Assembly (NCBI RefSeq): GCF_000172075.1
Contig: NZ_ABIC01000013.1
Span: 1-64,000, forward strand
DNA: 64,000 nucleotides
Direction: 5' to 3'
Origin: Shewanella benthica KT99
GTDB lineage: Bacteria; Pseudomonadota; Gammaproteobacteria; Enterobacterales; Shewanellaceae
Shown here: positions 18,488 through 26,999 of the stretch, piece after piece
How the letters are laid out: every line of letters begins with the position of its first letter
Numbering within the stretch: the stretch's first letter is position 1
Translations under genes and position numbers: made by a program
The notes under the pieces: generated by a model
The model's input: the letters and a program-made list of their open reading frames with translations, nothing else
Told to the model about the DNA's origin: nothing
The model's database searches: none

Positions 18488-19699
18488 ATGAAAAGAGTCG
18501 TGATCACCGGACTTGGCGTAGTTTCAAGTATTGGTAACAATAAGCAAGAAGTCACTGAGTCACTGAAAGCTGGCCGCAGTGGTATTACCCACTCTGCTCA
18601 GTTTGAAGAAATGAAACTTCGCAGCCGTGTTTGGGGCGAAATCACCTTAGATCCGAAAGAACATATCGACCGTAAAGCACTTCGTTTTATGGGTAAAGCC
18701 GCAGCCTATGCCTATGTTGCCATGGCTGAAGCCATTAAAGATGCCGGTCTAACTGAAGAGCAGTATTCAGATCCTCGTGTGGGCATCATAGCCGGTACTG
18801 GTGGGGCTTCGTCGGCTAACCAGGTACAAGCCGCGGATATATTACGTGAGAAGGGCATTAGGCGTGTCGGTCCGTATATCGTGCCGCGTATCATGTCTAG
18901 CACCGCGAGCGCTTGCTTAGCGACACCGTTCAAGATTAAGGGCATGAACTATTCAATCAGTTCTGCCTGTGCAACCAGTGCTCACTGTATTGGCCATGCC
19001 GCTGAACTTATCCAGATGGGTAAGCAAGATATGGTCTTCGCCGGTGGCTCTGAAGAGGTTGATTGGACTTTGACCATGGGCTTCGACGCCATGGGTGCAC
19101 TGTCGACTAAATATAATGACACGCCTGAAAAAGCATCTCGTACCTATGATGCAGACCGTGATGGTTTCGTTATCTCAGGTGGCGGCGGAATCGTGGTTGT
19201 CGAAGAGCTTGAACATGCGTTAGCACGTGGCGCGAAAATCTACGCCGAAATTATCGGTTACGGCGCATCATCTGATGGCTATGACATGGTTGCTCCATCA
19301 GGAGAAGGTGCCGTTCGTTGTATGCAGATGGCGCTCGCCGATGTCGATACGCCTATCGATTACATCAACACCCACGGTACATCTACGCCTGTCGGTGACA
19401 TGCGTGAGCTTGAAGCTCTGCGTGAAACCTTCGGTGATAACTTGCCACCCTTCGCATCGACCAAGTCTCTGACGGGTCATGCACTCGGGGCTGCGGGTGC
19501 TCACGAAGCTATCTACAGCCTGATCATGATGGAACATGGCTTCATCGCGCCTAGTATCAATATCGATAACCTGGACGAGAAAGCCGCAGGTATGCCAGTA
19601 GTGACTGAATACCGTGAAGCTGACCTCACCACAGTGATGAGTAACAGTTTTGGTTTCGGTGGCACTAATGCGACCTTGGTCATGAGAAAGTATAAGTAA
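18488..19699 (+). CDS. fabB: 3-oxoacyl-ACP synthase I
   Basis: A 403-residue condensing enzyme of type II fatty-acid synthesis, needed for unsaturated fatty acids. The Cys-His-His triad is in place: Cys161 in [10 protein letters not shown], His in [11 protein letters not shown] (about 296) and His in [13 protein letters not shown] (about 331). The ATG at 18488 matches the family start ([10 protein letters not shown]). It is divergent from mnmC, with a palindromic operator candidate in the gap, and is followed by a strong terminator. Confidence 0.96.
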   Translation: MKRVVITGLGVVSSIGNNKQEVTESLKAGRSGITHSAQFEEMKLRSRVWGEITLDPKEHIDRKALRFMGKAAAYAYVAMAEAIKDAGLTEEQYSDPRVGIIAGTGGASSANQVQAADILREKGIRRVGPYIVPRIMSSTASACLATPFKIKGMNYSISSACATSAHCIGHAAELIQMGKQDMVFAGGSEEVDWTLTMGFDAMGALSTKYNDTPEKASRTYDADRDGFVISGGGGIVVVEELEHALARGAKIYAEIIGYGASSDGYDMVAPSGEGAVRCMQMALADVDTPIDYINTHGTSTPVGDMRELEALRETFGDNLPPFASTKSLTGHALGAAGAHEAIYSLIMMEHGFIAPSINIDNLDEKAAGMPVVTEYREADLTTVMSNSFGFGGTNATLVMRKYK

Positions 19700-19754
19700 C
19701 CTTCATCTGAACGTTACGTAAAGTGTGAGGTACTTTCTCTAAAGTACCAAACAT

Positions 19755-19784
19755 AAAAAGGGAGCTTAGGCTCCCTTTTTTGTG
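19755..19784 (+). terminator. Rho-independent terminator of fabB
   Basis: AAAAAGGGAGC-TTAG-GCTCCCTTTTTT, a strong GC stem with a T-run, about 55 bases after the fabB stop. Confidence 0.92.
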
Positions 19785-19785
19785 T

Positions 19786-19915
19786 CTGGAACACTTATGT
19801 CAATTTTGCATGGATAGCTATAAATTGACTTTGTGTCTGGCATTCTCGTAGAGATAGTTATGTTAATTTGGCATGGATAGCTATAAATTGACTTTCTGTC
19901 TGACATTCTCGTCAT
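19786..19915. repeat. Two-copy imperfect tandem repeat, about 63-bp period
   Basis: The 23-base core, which begins GCATGGATAGC and ends AAATTGACTT, occurs at 19808 and 19871. Similar flanks (ATGTYAATTT before, CTGNCATTCTCGT after) extend the similarity. It lies in the 427-base gap between fabB and the U32 gene; the rest of that gap (19916-20126) holds nothing I recognise. Confidence 0.7.
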
Positions 19916-20126
19916 GGGAGTCGGGACTTGTTGGATAACTAGTTAGTCGCAGTATCTGCTGTGATTTCATTGAGCTTTATTGTCTAGAGACTACAAGGTA
20001 TAAAACCTTAGATGTCTGAGTTGTCGCTTCAGTTATCATTAACAATTGCGAATAATTTACGTTAACGATATTCATTAGCAAAATATATGGGTAACATCCC
20101 CCCCATTAAATTTCTAACAACAAGTT

Positions 20127-22424
20127 GTGATCATGGATCCAAAGATTGAATTATTAGCACCAGGCGGAGATGTTGATGCGATTAAAGCGGCGATTATTGC
20201 CGGAGCCGACGCTGTTTATTGCGGCTTAGATACCTTCAATGCTCGTAACCGTGCTGCTAATATTTCCTTTGAGGAACTTGTTGGTATCATACGTCTAGCA
20301 CACCAGTATCAGTGTCAGATATTTCTTACGCTGAACATTGTTATTTTAGAAAATGAGTTTAAGTCACTGGTAAAGCTACTAAGTAAGTTGGTTAACACCA
20401 GATTAGACGGTGTGATTGTGCAAGATATTGGCATGTTCCATTTGCTCACAAAGCATTTCCCTACATTAGACATTCACGCATCGACTCAGCTAACTACCCA
20501 TAATGTGGGTCAAATCCCTTTCTTGAAGAAGTTAGGCGCATCACGAGTTAATTTATCGAGAGAGCTTAATTTACGTGAAATAGCCGCATTAACTGAGGCT
20601 GGTCGTGAAAACGATATCACCACTGAAGTGTTTGTGCATGGATCCTTATGTATTGCCTTCTCAGGGTTATGCTATTCCACATCAGCCAGTGTGGGTAACT
20701 CAGGTAACCGCGGCCGTTGTAGTCAAGCTTGCCGTGAAGAGTATCAAACCACTGAGACAGGTAATAACTTTCCGCTCAATATCAAAGATAACTCGGCGTT
20801 TTTCGATCTACCGGCATTGATAGAAGCCGGTGTTCACTCGTTTAAGGTGGAAGGTCGTATAAAGGGCGCAAGTTACGTCCATACAGTAATAGACAGCTTT
20901 CGTAAGCAGATCGATGGTTTTCTCGCTACTGGAGAGCTGCTTGAAGATGGTGAGCGCCTCTATAAGGTATTTAACCGCGATCTGACCAACTCTTTTCTAA
21001 AGGGGGATTTAAATCAGTCGATGTTTATCGATAATCCCCGTGATAACTCGAAAAATCACCTTAAAGATAAGCTCACTCACAATGGCTTAAAGTCTATTTC
21101 GGTAGTACAAATTCATGATGCAGAGCAAGCATTACAGGTAGAAAAAAGCCAAATTCAAGCATCTGTCGACGATAAAATTAAACATCTCAGCATAGAAAAA
21201 CTGCCACTGACATTGTCTTTCTCGGGTCAATTGGGCCAGCCGTTATCCATTACCGTGAGCACTCAAGACTTTATTATTGGCCAAACCCAGTTAGAGCATA
21301 AAACCTTTACGGTGCAGTCTCCTAGCCTGCTGACTATCAGTGATGATGCCAGCATTGATGCCAGTGCGATTGAGAAGCGATTTAAGAGTTTAAATAATGC
21401 AGAGTTCGATCTGCAGCAGCTAGTCACTGATGATTTAGCCGCTGGCCTTAGCATTCCTTTTAAGGAGCTGACTAGCTTAAAGAAGCAAGTGCTATTGCAA
21501 CTTAACCATGAAACCCCAGTGTTACCAGCCGTTGAATTACCTAAACTGGCGAGGCATCCCAAGCCTGAAACACACAGGCCTAAACTGTCTATCTTGATCT
21601 GTGATGAGGCTGATATCGCCCTTGCCGATGTCACCGATGCCGACATTTACTTTAAGTTACCCGATGCCTATAAGCGCGGCTGTACTAAATATGTCGATTT
21701 TTTCAAACAAAACCCGCGTCTAATTCCTTGGTTCTCATCAGTGCTAATTGGTAAAGATTTTGATGCAGCGCTGAATATTTTAGAGCAAGTCAAACCTGAG
21801 CTTATTGTCACCAATAATACCGGTATCGCCAATCGCGCCTTTGAGCTGGGGATTAAATGGATTGCGGGTCCGTTTTTAAACACCACTAACTCTTATGCAT
21901 TATTGGCCATGCAAGAGCAGTTTGATTGTCACGGCGCCTTTATTTCTAACGAAATCAATCATAATCAAATTAAACATATTGCACGACCTGAAAACTTCAA
22001 AATGCTATACAGCATCTATCATCCTATTTTGCTTATGGCGAGCAGACAATGCTTCTTCCAGCAAAGTGTGGGTTGTGAAAAACCGCGTATCGACAATGGC
22101 TGTATGCTGTCTTGCGATAAATCTACCAGCATCACCAATCTTAAAGGTGATGAGTTTGCTATCGATAAGCAAAAAGCAGGCTATCCCAGTATTTATAATC
22201 AAGACCAATTCTTAAATACCGAGATTATTGAGGATCTGGCTCATCTCTTTGATGGTTTTATGATTGATTTAACCAATATTGGCGCCGGAAATAAGCCATC
22301 ACCCGACAAGGTGCTGCTCATCCAACAGTTTGAGCAGCTCCTCAGTGGCCAATCTAATGCGGTGACAAGCCTAGACAAGATGGTGCCACAATCGACGGTA
22401 TTGCAATACCACAATGGCTTGTAA
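20127..22424 (+). CDS. U32-family protein (RlhA/YegQ-like)
   Basis: A 765-residue U32 protein. The N-terminal TIM-barrel-like part opens with LLAPGGDVDAIKAAI, and the U32 signature EVFVHGSLCIAFSGLC is at about residues 171-186. A CSQAC pair follows 16 residues later; these four cysteines would suit an iron-sulphur cluster. The family includes RlhA, which hydroxylates a cytidine of 23S rRNA, and prephenate-dependent tRNA hydroxylases, so an RNA hydroxylation role is more likely than the old 'peptidase' label. The C-terminal half is long and less conserved. The start is ATG, with no strong ribosome site. Which RNA is modified is not predictable here. Confidence 0.75.
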   Translation: MIMDPKIELLAPGGDVDAIKAAIIAGADAVYCGLDTFNARNRAANISFEELVGIIRLAHQYQCQIFLTLNIVILENEFKSLVKLLSKLVNTRLDGVIVQDIGMFHLLTKHFPTLDIHASTQLTTHNVGQIPFLKKLGASRVNLSRELNLREIAALTEAGRENDITTEVFVHGSLCIAFSGLCYSTSASVGNSGNRGRCSQACREEYQTTETGNNFPLNIKDNSAFFDLPALIEAGVHSFKVEGRIKGASYVHTVIDSFRKQIDGFLATGELLEDGERLYKVFNRDLTNSFLKGDLNQSMFIDNPRDNSKNHLKDKLTHNGLKSISVVQIHDAEQALQVEKSQIQASVDDKIKHLSIEKLPLTLSFSGQLGQPLSITVSTQDFIIGQTQLEHKTFTVQSPSLLTISDDASIDASAIEKRFKSLNNAEFDLQQLVTDDLAAGLSIPFKELTSLKKQVLLQLNHETPVLPAVELPKLARHPKPETHRPKLSILICDEADIALADVTDADIYFKLPDAYKRGCTKYVDFFKQNPRLIPWFSSVLIGKDFDAALNILEQVKPELIVTNNTGIANRAFELGIKWIAGPFLNTTNSYALLAMQEQFDCHGAFISNEINHNQIKHIARPENFKMLYSIYHPILLMASRQCFFQQSVGCEKPRIDNGCMLSCDKSTSITNLKGDEFAIDKQKAGYPSIYNQDQFLNTEIIEDLAHLFDGFMIDLTNIGAGNKPSPDKVLLIQQFEQLLSGQSNAVTSLDKMVPQSTVLQYHNGL

Positions 22425-23140
22425 CTTGTGGAATAACAAGTTTGAAGTATCTATTTAGGTGGGTTCATTGGGCTTTATTGTTATTTAATTTGTTTGCTAA
22501 GTACCATAGCGTTATTGGTGTTTATTGCCTGCAGCAGGTGCTGTAAATGGATTTACGAATGTTACGACCACAAGGATGTGAATGAGTGACCTCATATGTA
22601 GGTGCTTCTGTGGGACGCTGCAAGTACAGTCCCTGTAAGCTCTACCAAAACATCCATGTTTTGGAAGCCCACAGCCGCATCTACATCGGCTCATTCGTTT
22701 CTTCGATTGAGGTTTCTAAGTCTTCTCTAACGCGTTTCTGGACAAAAATGAGTTAACTTGTCGGATCACAAGTTACAAATATCTTCTTTGAATCGGTTCA
22801 TTTAGCGGTTTTGGTGTTTGGTTAGTTTTCTGGTCACCAATACAGTATTGTTATCAAATGCCTGCCCGGCGAGGGATGTGCGAACACTTCTGTGACACGC
22901 TGTGAACACATCCATGTGCGCTCTACGGTTTCCAACAACTTCCATGTTTAAAGGCCAGTTCGGCATCCTAGCCTCTCGTTCGGAGAGTATCACTTCGTGA
23001 TACCTCACCCTGAAACCGAAGGTCACAGCCGCGTTCAAAGCCAACTAACCAAGAGCCAACTAACCAAGACACCCAGAGCCAACTAACCAAGACACTCAGG
23101 ATTGTCAGATGAAGATCCCTTGACTAAGCTTAAGTGAGAG
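22425..23140. repeat. Intergenic repeat block (two about 190-bp elements and a 15-bp tandem repeat)
   Basis: There is no gene here. Element A (about 22527-22710) and element B (about 22859-23042) share an outline: a start like TGCCTGC, an ACATCCATGT segment, and an end like CACAGCCGC. A third relative lies at about 46148-46345. Element B is followed by three copies of the 15-mer GCCAACTAACCAAGA (23040-23054, 23055-23069, 23078-23092). The block ends just before a REP-associated transposase gene. Confidence 0.65.
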
Positions 23141-23158
23141 TTGTTGAGAGGATTTGTT

Positions 23159-24139
23159 ATGCCAACACCAAGAAAATCATTAGTAAGTTTGGAGGATACG
23201 TTATTCTACCACTGCGTATCTCGTTGTGTTAGAAAGGCTTTTTTGTGTGGAGTCGATCATTATACTGGTCAATCCTATGAGCATAGACGGGTTTGGGTTG
23301 AAAGTCGACTACTGGAGCTGGCATCTGTGTTTGCCATTGATATCTGTGCTTACGTCGTGATGAGTAATCATTTACATCTAGTGTTACGTATTGATGTGGA
23401 GCTAGCTAAGCATTGGTCAGATATAGAAGTGGTCACTCAATGGCAAAAGCTGTTTAAAGGCGACAGCCTTAATCACGACTTTGTTAAAGGTGAAGCACTT
23501 GAATCCTATCAACAAATTATCATCAACACTCGAGTAAAAGAGTACCGCTCAAGGTTGATGAATATCTCTTGGTTTATGCGGGCACTCAACGAACCTATCG
23601 CTCGTAGAGCCAATGCTGAGGACAAGTGTAAAGGCCGTTTCTGGGAGGGACGATTTAAGTCCCAGGCTTTACTTGATGAAGCTGCAGTACTTGCCTGTAT
23701 GGCCTATGTAGATTTGAACCCTATCCGCGCTAAGATGGCTAAGACACCGGAAACCTCAGACTTTACTAGCATTAAACTGCGTATTAAGGCTGCGATTAAA
23801 GGTGAGCAGCCCAATACGCTACTGCCTTTTGTTGGTAACGAACATAAAGCAATGCCTAAAGGACTTATGTTTAGTGCTAAAGATTATCTGCAACTTGTTG
23901 ATGATACAGGGAGGATAGTCAGAGCAGACAAGCGAGGCTCTATGAGTCAAGAGTCTGCTAAGATATTAAATAGACTTAATATCCCGCAAGAAAACTGGAT
24001 AAAACTGACCACAGAGTTTACTAAGATTTTCAAAGGGCCCGTGGGCAACACCCAAGAGTTAACAGCGTATTGTGAACATCTTGAGCGCAAGCGTCGGCAA
24101 GGTGCAGCCAACTGCCATCGATGGCTAGATAACGGTTAA
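23159..24139 (+). CDS. REP-associated tyrosine transposase (Y1/RAYT type)
   Basis: A single-strand transposase of the Y1 (HUH) superfamily, about 326 residues. The HUH pair is seen in 'VVMSNHLHLVLRI', and the downstream region 'CKGRFWEGRFKSQALLDE' and 'MAYVDLNPIRA' is typical of this branch. I place the start at ATG 23159 (MPTPRKS), which has a GAGAGGA ribosome site; the TTG at 23141 is less likely. Such proteins spread short palindromic extragenic repeats rather than a classic IS. The repeats just upstream and the REP-like palindrome at 48014-48027 are possible partners. Domestication is likely but unproven. Confidence 0.82.
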   Translation: MPTPRKSLVSLEDTLFYHCVSRCVRKAFLCGVDHYTGQSYEHRRVWVESRLLELASVFAIDICAYVVMSNHLHLVLRIDVELAKHWSDIEVVTQWQKLFKGDSLNHDFVKGEALESYQQIIINTRVKEYRSRLMNISWFMRALNEPIARRANAEDKCKGRFWEGRFKSQALLDEAAVLACMAYVDLNPIRAKMAKTPETSDFTSIKLRIKAAIKGEQPNTLLPFVGNEHKAMPKGLMFSAKDYLQLVDDTGRIVRADKRGSMSQESAKILNRLNIPQENWIKLTTEFTKIFKGPVGNTQELTAYCEHLERKRRQGAANCHRWLDNG

Positions 24140-24175
24140 TCAAGACCCTGAGATACCCATTTCAAATTATTATAT

Positions 24176-24217
24176 TCAAGCATAACCAAACCGACGTTTG
24201 GGATTTTTGATGCTTGA
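24176..24217 (+). terminator. Nested hairpin after the transposase, possible terminator
   Basis: The outer arms TCAAGCAT/ATGCTTGA enclose CCAAAC-CGAC-GTTTGG followed by GATTTTT. It could end the transposase transcript or be the end of a mobile repeat. Confidence 0.4.
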
Positions 24218-24360
24218 TTTTCAATAGAATAGTCTAAATTTCACTCATGACAGAATATTTGAGTATTGTTTAGGGTAGTAAGTGGGGGGATTGATAAATT
24301 GTGGAGTTTATCTGGCTGTGTTCGGCACTGGCGATCTTCCTTAGAATAAGAATGGGTGTC

Positions 24361-25296
24361 TTGGTTGTACTTGACCGAGTTAATCATGATCTATTAATGA
24401 CTCAGCTGAGGAGCAAGGTACAGGATAAGCGCTTGTTGGCACTTATCGGTAAATACCTTCGTGCAGGTGTGATGGTCAATGACCAATTTGAAGCCAGTTT
24501 TGAAGGTGTGCCTCAAGGCGGTCCACTCTCGCCACTACTATCTAACATTATGTTGGATAGTCTGGATAAAGAGCTGGAAAGCCGAGGGCATAAATTCGCC
24601 CGCTACGCGGACGACTTTATCATCTTGGTTAAGTCTATTCGAGCGGGAGAGCGGGTACTCAAGAGCGTTACTCATTACCTTGCCATTAAGCTAAAACTGG
24701 TTGTTAATGAACAGAAAAGCCAAGTGGTTAAGGTCGGTCAAAGCAAGTTCCTCGGGTTTACATTTAACCGAGGAAAGATCCAATGGCATGCTAAGACGTT
24801 GCACATTTTCAAACAAAAGATGAGACGACTGACGAACCGAAATTGGGGCGTGAGTATGGGTTATCAGCTGTTTAAAGTGCGGCAATACATGCAAGGCTGG
24901 ATCAACTACTTTGGCATAGCCAACGCTTACCAAGGATGTGTCGACTTAGACCATTGGATCCGTCGTCGAGTACGTATGTGCTACTGGCGTCAGTGGCGAA
25001 AGCCAAGGACTAAGGTACAAAATTTACTTAGACGTGGCGTCAGGATCCAATCAGCCGTTGCTTGTGGGATCACAAGTAAAGGGCCATGGCGAAGCTCGAA
25101 AACACCAGGGATACAGCAAGCGCTGAGTAATGATTACCTTAAGAAAGCGGGTTTATGTTCACTAAGAGATGGATGGATCGCAGTTCATTACCCTAACCAG
25201 AAAGTCTAGGTTAGGCGCTCTAAATGAACCGCCCTGTGCGGAGCCGCATGCAGGGTGGTGTGGGGGCTGGAGGCTAGATACCTCCGGCTACCCGAT
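24361..25296 (+). mobile_element. 5'-truncated group II intron lodged in an attC site
   Basis: The 3' part of a group II intron. The maturase frame (to 25209) is followed by domain V at 25228-25259: a 9-bp lower stem ACCGCCCTG/CAGGGTGGT, a 2-base bulge TG, and an upper stem TGCG/CGCA with a GAGC loop. Domain VI follows at 25262-25293 (GGAGG/CCTCC), and the intron ends at ...CCCGAT. The 5' RNA domains and the RT N-terminus are missing. The next bases, TAGGC, complete the complement of the R'' core box (GCCTAAC) of the neighbouring cassette. The intron runs opposite to the cassette gene, as known for group IIC-attC introns. Confidence 0.75.
24364..25209 (+). pseudogene. Group II intron reverse transcriptase/maturase, N-terminus missing
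   Basis: The frame is open from 24301, but homology only begins at about 24364 (LDRVNHDLL), inside the reverse-transcriptase domain. From there it is intact: GVPQGGPLSPLLSN, the catalytic YADD box (about 24605), the thumb/maturase region, and a C-terminus with GPWRSSKTPGIQQAL. Roughly the first 100-130 residues of a normal intron protein are absent, and the sequence before the junction is unrelated. It is unlikely to be functional. Confidence 0.85.
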
Positions 25297-26048
25297 TAGG
25301 CCAATTGTAAATCTAGTCTTTCAGCGTAATGATGTAAAACCAATAAAACTAAATGCAACCTGAATGATGAATCTGCAGATTCAGAAAGACCTGGGTGTGA
25401 ACCTTCTGGGTGCAATCGTTTCCAGAAACCCTCAACAAAACCAGTGCCATTATTTAAAAACTCATTGTAACTTGAGGAAAAAAATCCGGTGCGAGCTAGA
25501 TCTTCTTTTCGTTGCTGTGTGGATGTTCCCGGGCCTGCGGATAATAATATATGACATTGATTAAAAAAATCTTCAACAAATGAACGAAGCTGAGCATTAG
25601 CAGCAGCCCAATCGCCACGACCATGAGCAGCAATAGCTTGTTCATAATGACCAACAGCCACAACAAGCCCCCTACGATTTAAAATATCTAGAAGCTTGTT
25701 TTCCGATTGAACAAGTGGTATAGCTGATGGTAGTGATTTACGGACAGATGAATCTGAAAGTTCATAGCCGTCTTTTGCTAGTGTATTTTCAAGTTCTGTA
25801 GTATTCGTTTGATGTGTTCGATTACGTAATAGATATTCTATTACATCCACCAAAAGCGGAGCTCCTGACTGCGTTTTAATATTACCATTTGCGATTAAAT
25901 GCTTAGTAATCGAAGTTTCTTTTTCTTTCAGGTACTGACCTGATATAGCATCTTCCATTTCAAATTCGATTGAAAATCTTTCAACTTGATCCTTAGTTCT
26001 GAAGTTAAGTGTGTTCACCAATATTATTATACTTCTTTTTGAAAACAT
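25296..26048 (-). CDS. Integron cassette gene, possible abortive-infection-like protein
   Basis: The cassette begins with the core TTAGGC at 26072 and has a GGAGAG ribosome site just before ATG 26048. The longer frame from 26123 would translate the attC and is rejected. The product has 250 residues. Residues 1-80 look like a small helical domain; the C-terminal 130 residues (HYEQAIAAHGRGDWAAANAQ ... HHYAERLDL) resemble the helical C-terminal domain of some abortive-infection proteins. I do not recognise it firmly. Its stop codon sits at the border of the group II intron, but the protein itself appears complete. A phage-defence role is a guess based on fold-like similarity and cassette location. 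Confidence 0.55.
   Translation of the reverse strand: MFSKRSIIILVNTLNFRTKDQVERFSIEFEMEDAISGQYLKEKETSITKHLIANGNIKTQSGAPLLVDVIEYLLRNRTHQTNTTELENTLAKDGYELSDSSVRKSLPSAIPLVQSENKLLDILNRRGLVVAVGHYEQAIAAHGRGDWAAANAQLRSFVEDFFNQCHILLSAGPGTSTQQRKEDLARTGFFSSSYNEFLNNGTGFVEGFWKRLHPEGSHPGLSESADSSFRLHLVLLVLHHYAERLDLQLA
25297..25303 (-). repeat. attC half-site (R'' box) interrupted by the intron
   Basis: On the minus strand the third cassette ends TTGGCC-TAA. Its stop codon overlaps what would be the core box GCCTAAC, but intron sequence begins where the last base should be. The rest of this attC is not seen. Confidence 0.6.
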
Positions 26049-26066
26049 GCCGAACTCTCCGTATTG

Positions 26067-26141
26067 GCCTAACGCCCGTAACAAGGGCAAACGATTGAGC
26101 GTAGCGATTGAGGATTGTCCCATTGGTTACGCTTGTTATGT
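26067..26141 (-). repeat. Integron attC site 1
   Basis: 75 bases read on the minus strand: R'' ACATAAC, ..., R' GTTAGGC. The arms CGTAACcAAtGGGaCAA and TTGCCCTTGTTACG pair perfectly once three single extra bases (c, t, a) are looped out. AAG/GGC forms the unpaired central spacer, and a 24-base terminal loop remains. This is the full attC architecture. Confidence 0.92.
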
Positions 26142-26168
26142 TTATTTTTAAATTAAGGAGAAAATTTT

Positions 26169-26345
26169 ATGACCACACCATTATTAGAATCATTAGCTGA
26201 ATGGGAAGATTCAGCTAAGAGCCTTAACCCCTTAGAGAGAGCACAATCTTTAATTGATTTGCTTAACTCAAAGATCGACTTTCAATCTCTTTCTGTAAGC
26301 GCTGATACAAGGAAATTAGTCCTGAGAGAGATTGCTCCCCGATAG
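26169..26345 (+). CDS. Small ORF (58 aa) antisense to the cassette gene, copy 2
   Basis: ATG 26169 with a strong AAGGAG ribosome site (26155-26160) 8 bases upstream. The product begins MTTPLLESLAEWEDSAK and ends LREIAPR. It runs opposite to the cassette orientation and overlaps the end of the 67-residue ORF by 83 bases (26263-26345). No family recognised. The good ribosome site is the main evidence that it is translated. Confidence 0.5.
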   Translation: MTTPLLESLAEWEDSAKSLNPLERAQSLIDLLNSKIDFQSLSVSADTRKLVLREIAPR

Positions 26346-26466
26346 GCTTATCATTGCTTGTATCATTATTAACTACTTTGCTAAGTTTAGTTACTTCACC
26401 AACAAGTATATTGTTAAGTGCGACTAACTCTGAATCAGTTAGTTCGGAAGGATTGGGGTTATTCAT
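26263..26466 (-). CDS. Cassette-encoded hypothetical protein (67 aa), copy 2
   Basis: A 67-residue helical, mildly acidic protein (MNNPNPSELTDSELVALN ... KEIESRSLS), in the normal orientation for a cassette gene. An AAGGAA ribosome site lies at 26476-26481, 9 bases before the ATG. It is identical to the copy at 26726-26929. No family recognised. It is convergent with a 58-residue ORF on the other strand; the pair could be two genes, or one gene and one chance frame. Confidence 0.6.
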   Translation of the reverse strand: MNNPNPSELTDSELVALNNILVGEVTKLSKVVNNDTSNDKPIGEQSLSGLISLYQRLQKEIESRSLS

Positions 26467-26529
26467 AATAGTTAATTCCTTTTAAGAGTGATTGACAGAA
26501 AATCGTAACACACAGCTAGTGTTGTATAA

Positions 26530-26604
26530 ACATAACGCCCGTAACAAGGGCAAACGATTGAGCGTAGCGATTGAGGATTGTCCCATTGGTTACGCTTGTT
26601 ATGT
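26530..26604 (-). repeat. Integron attC site 2
   Basis: The same stem, three extrahelical bases and central spacer as attC site 1, but the R' box is GTTATGT, exactly complementary to its R'' ACATAAC. It separates the two identical cassettes. Confidence 0.92.
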
Positions 26605-26631
26605 TTATTTTTAAATTAAGGAGAAAATTTT

Positions 26632-26808
26632 ATGACCACACCATTATTAGAATCATTAGCTGAATGGGAAGATTCAGCTAAGAGCCTTAACCCCTTAGAG
26701 AGAGCACAATCTTTAATTGATTTGCTTAACTCAAAGATCGACTTTCAATCTCTTTCTGTAAGCGCTGATACAAGGAAATTAGTCCTGAGAGAGATTGCTC
26801 CCCGATAG
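26632..26808 (+). CDS. Small ORF (58 aa) antisense to the cassette gene, copy 1
   Basis: Identical to the ORF at 26169-26345, with the same AAGGAG ribosome site. Unrecognised. Confidence 0.5.
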   Translation: MTTPLLESLAEWEDSAKSLNPLERAQSLIDLLNSKIDFQSLSVSADTRKLVLREIAPR

Positions 26809-26929
26809 GCTTATCATTGCTTGTATCATTATTAACTACTTTGCTAAGTTTAGTTACTTCACCAACAAGTATATTGTTAAGTGCGACTAACTCTGAATCA
26901 GTTAGTTCGGAAGGATTGGGGTTATTCAT
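26726..26929 (-). CDS. Cassette-encoded hypothetical protein (67 aa), copy 1
   Basis: Identical in sequence and signals to the ORF at 26263-26466. It is the first cassette gene of the array on the minus strand. No integrase or recognisable cassette promoter lies upstream in this window. Confidence 0.6.
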   Translation of the reverse strand: MNNPNPSELTDSELVALNNILVGEVTKLSKVVNNDTSNDKPIGEQSLSGLISLYQRLQKEIESRSLS

Positions 26930-26999
26930 AATAGTTAATTCCTTTTAAGAGTGATTGACAGAAAATCGTAACACACAGCTAGTGTTGTATAAACATAAC

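Larger units (their letters stand above)
26071..26533 (-). mobile_element. Integron cassette, copy 2 of an exact tandem duplication
   Basis: A 463-base cassette, by eye identical in every base to 26534-26996. Read on the minus strand it starts with TTATGT, carries a 67-residue ORF and ends in an attC. The boundaries fall at the recombination core sites, so the repeat is a whole cassette. Confidence 0.9.
26534..26996 (-). mobile_element. Integron cassette, copy 1 of an exact tandem duplication
   Basis: The upstream copy (minus-strand order) of the 463-base cassette. Its outer boundary is GTTATGT at 26993-26999 on the minus strand. Beyond it no second attC stem is visible, so this edge may be an attI-like site or the broken end of a longer array. 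Confidence 0.9.

Noticed and set aside
26049..26123. N-terminal extension of the 250-residue cassette protein
   Set aside because: It would translate through attC; the ATG at 26048 has a good ribosome site exactly after the core site.
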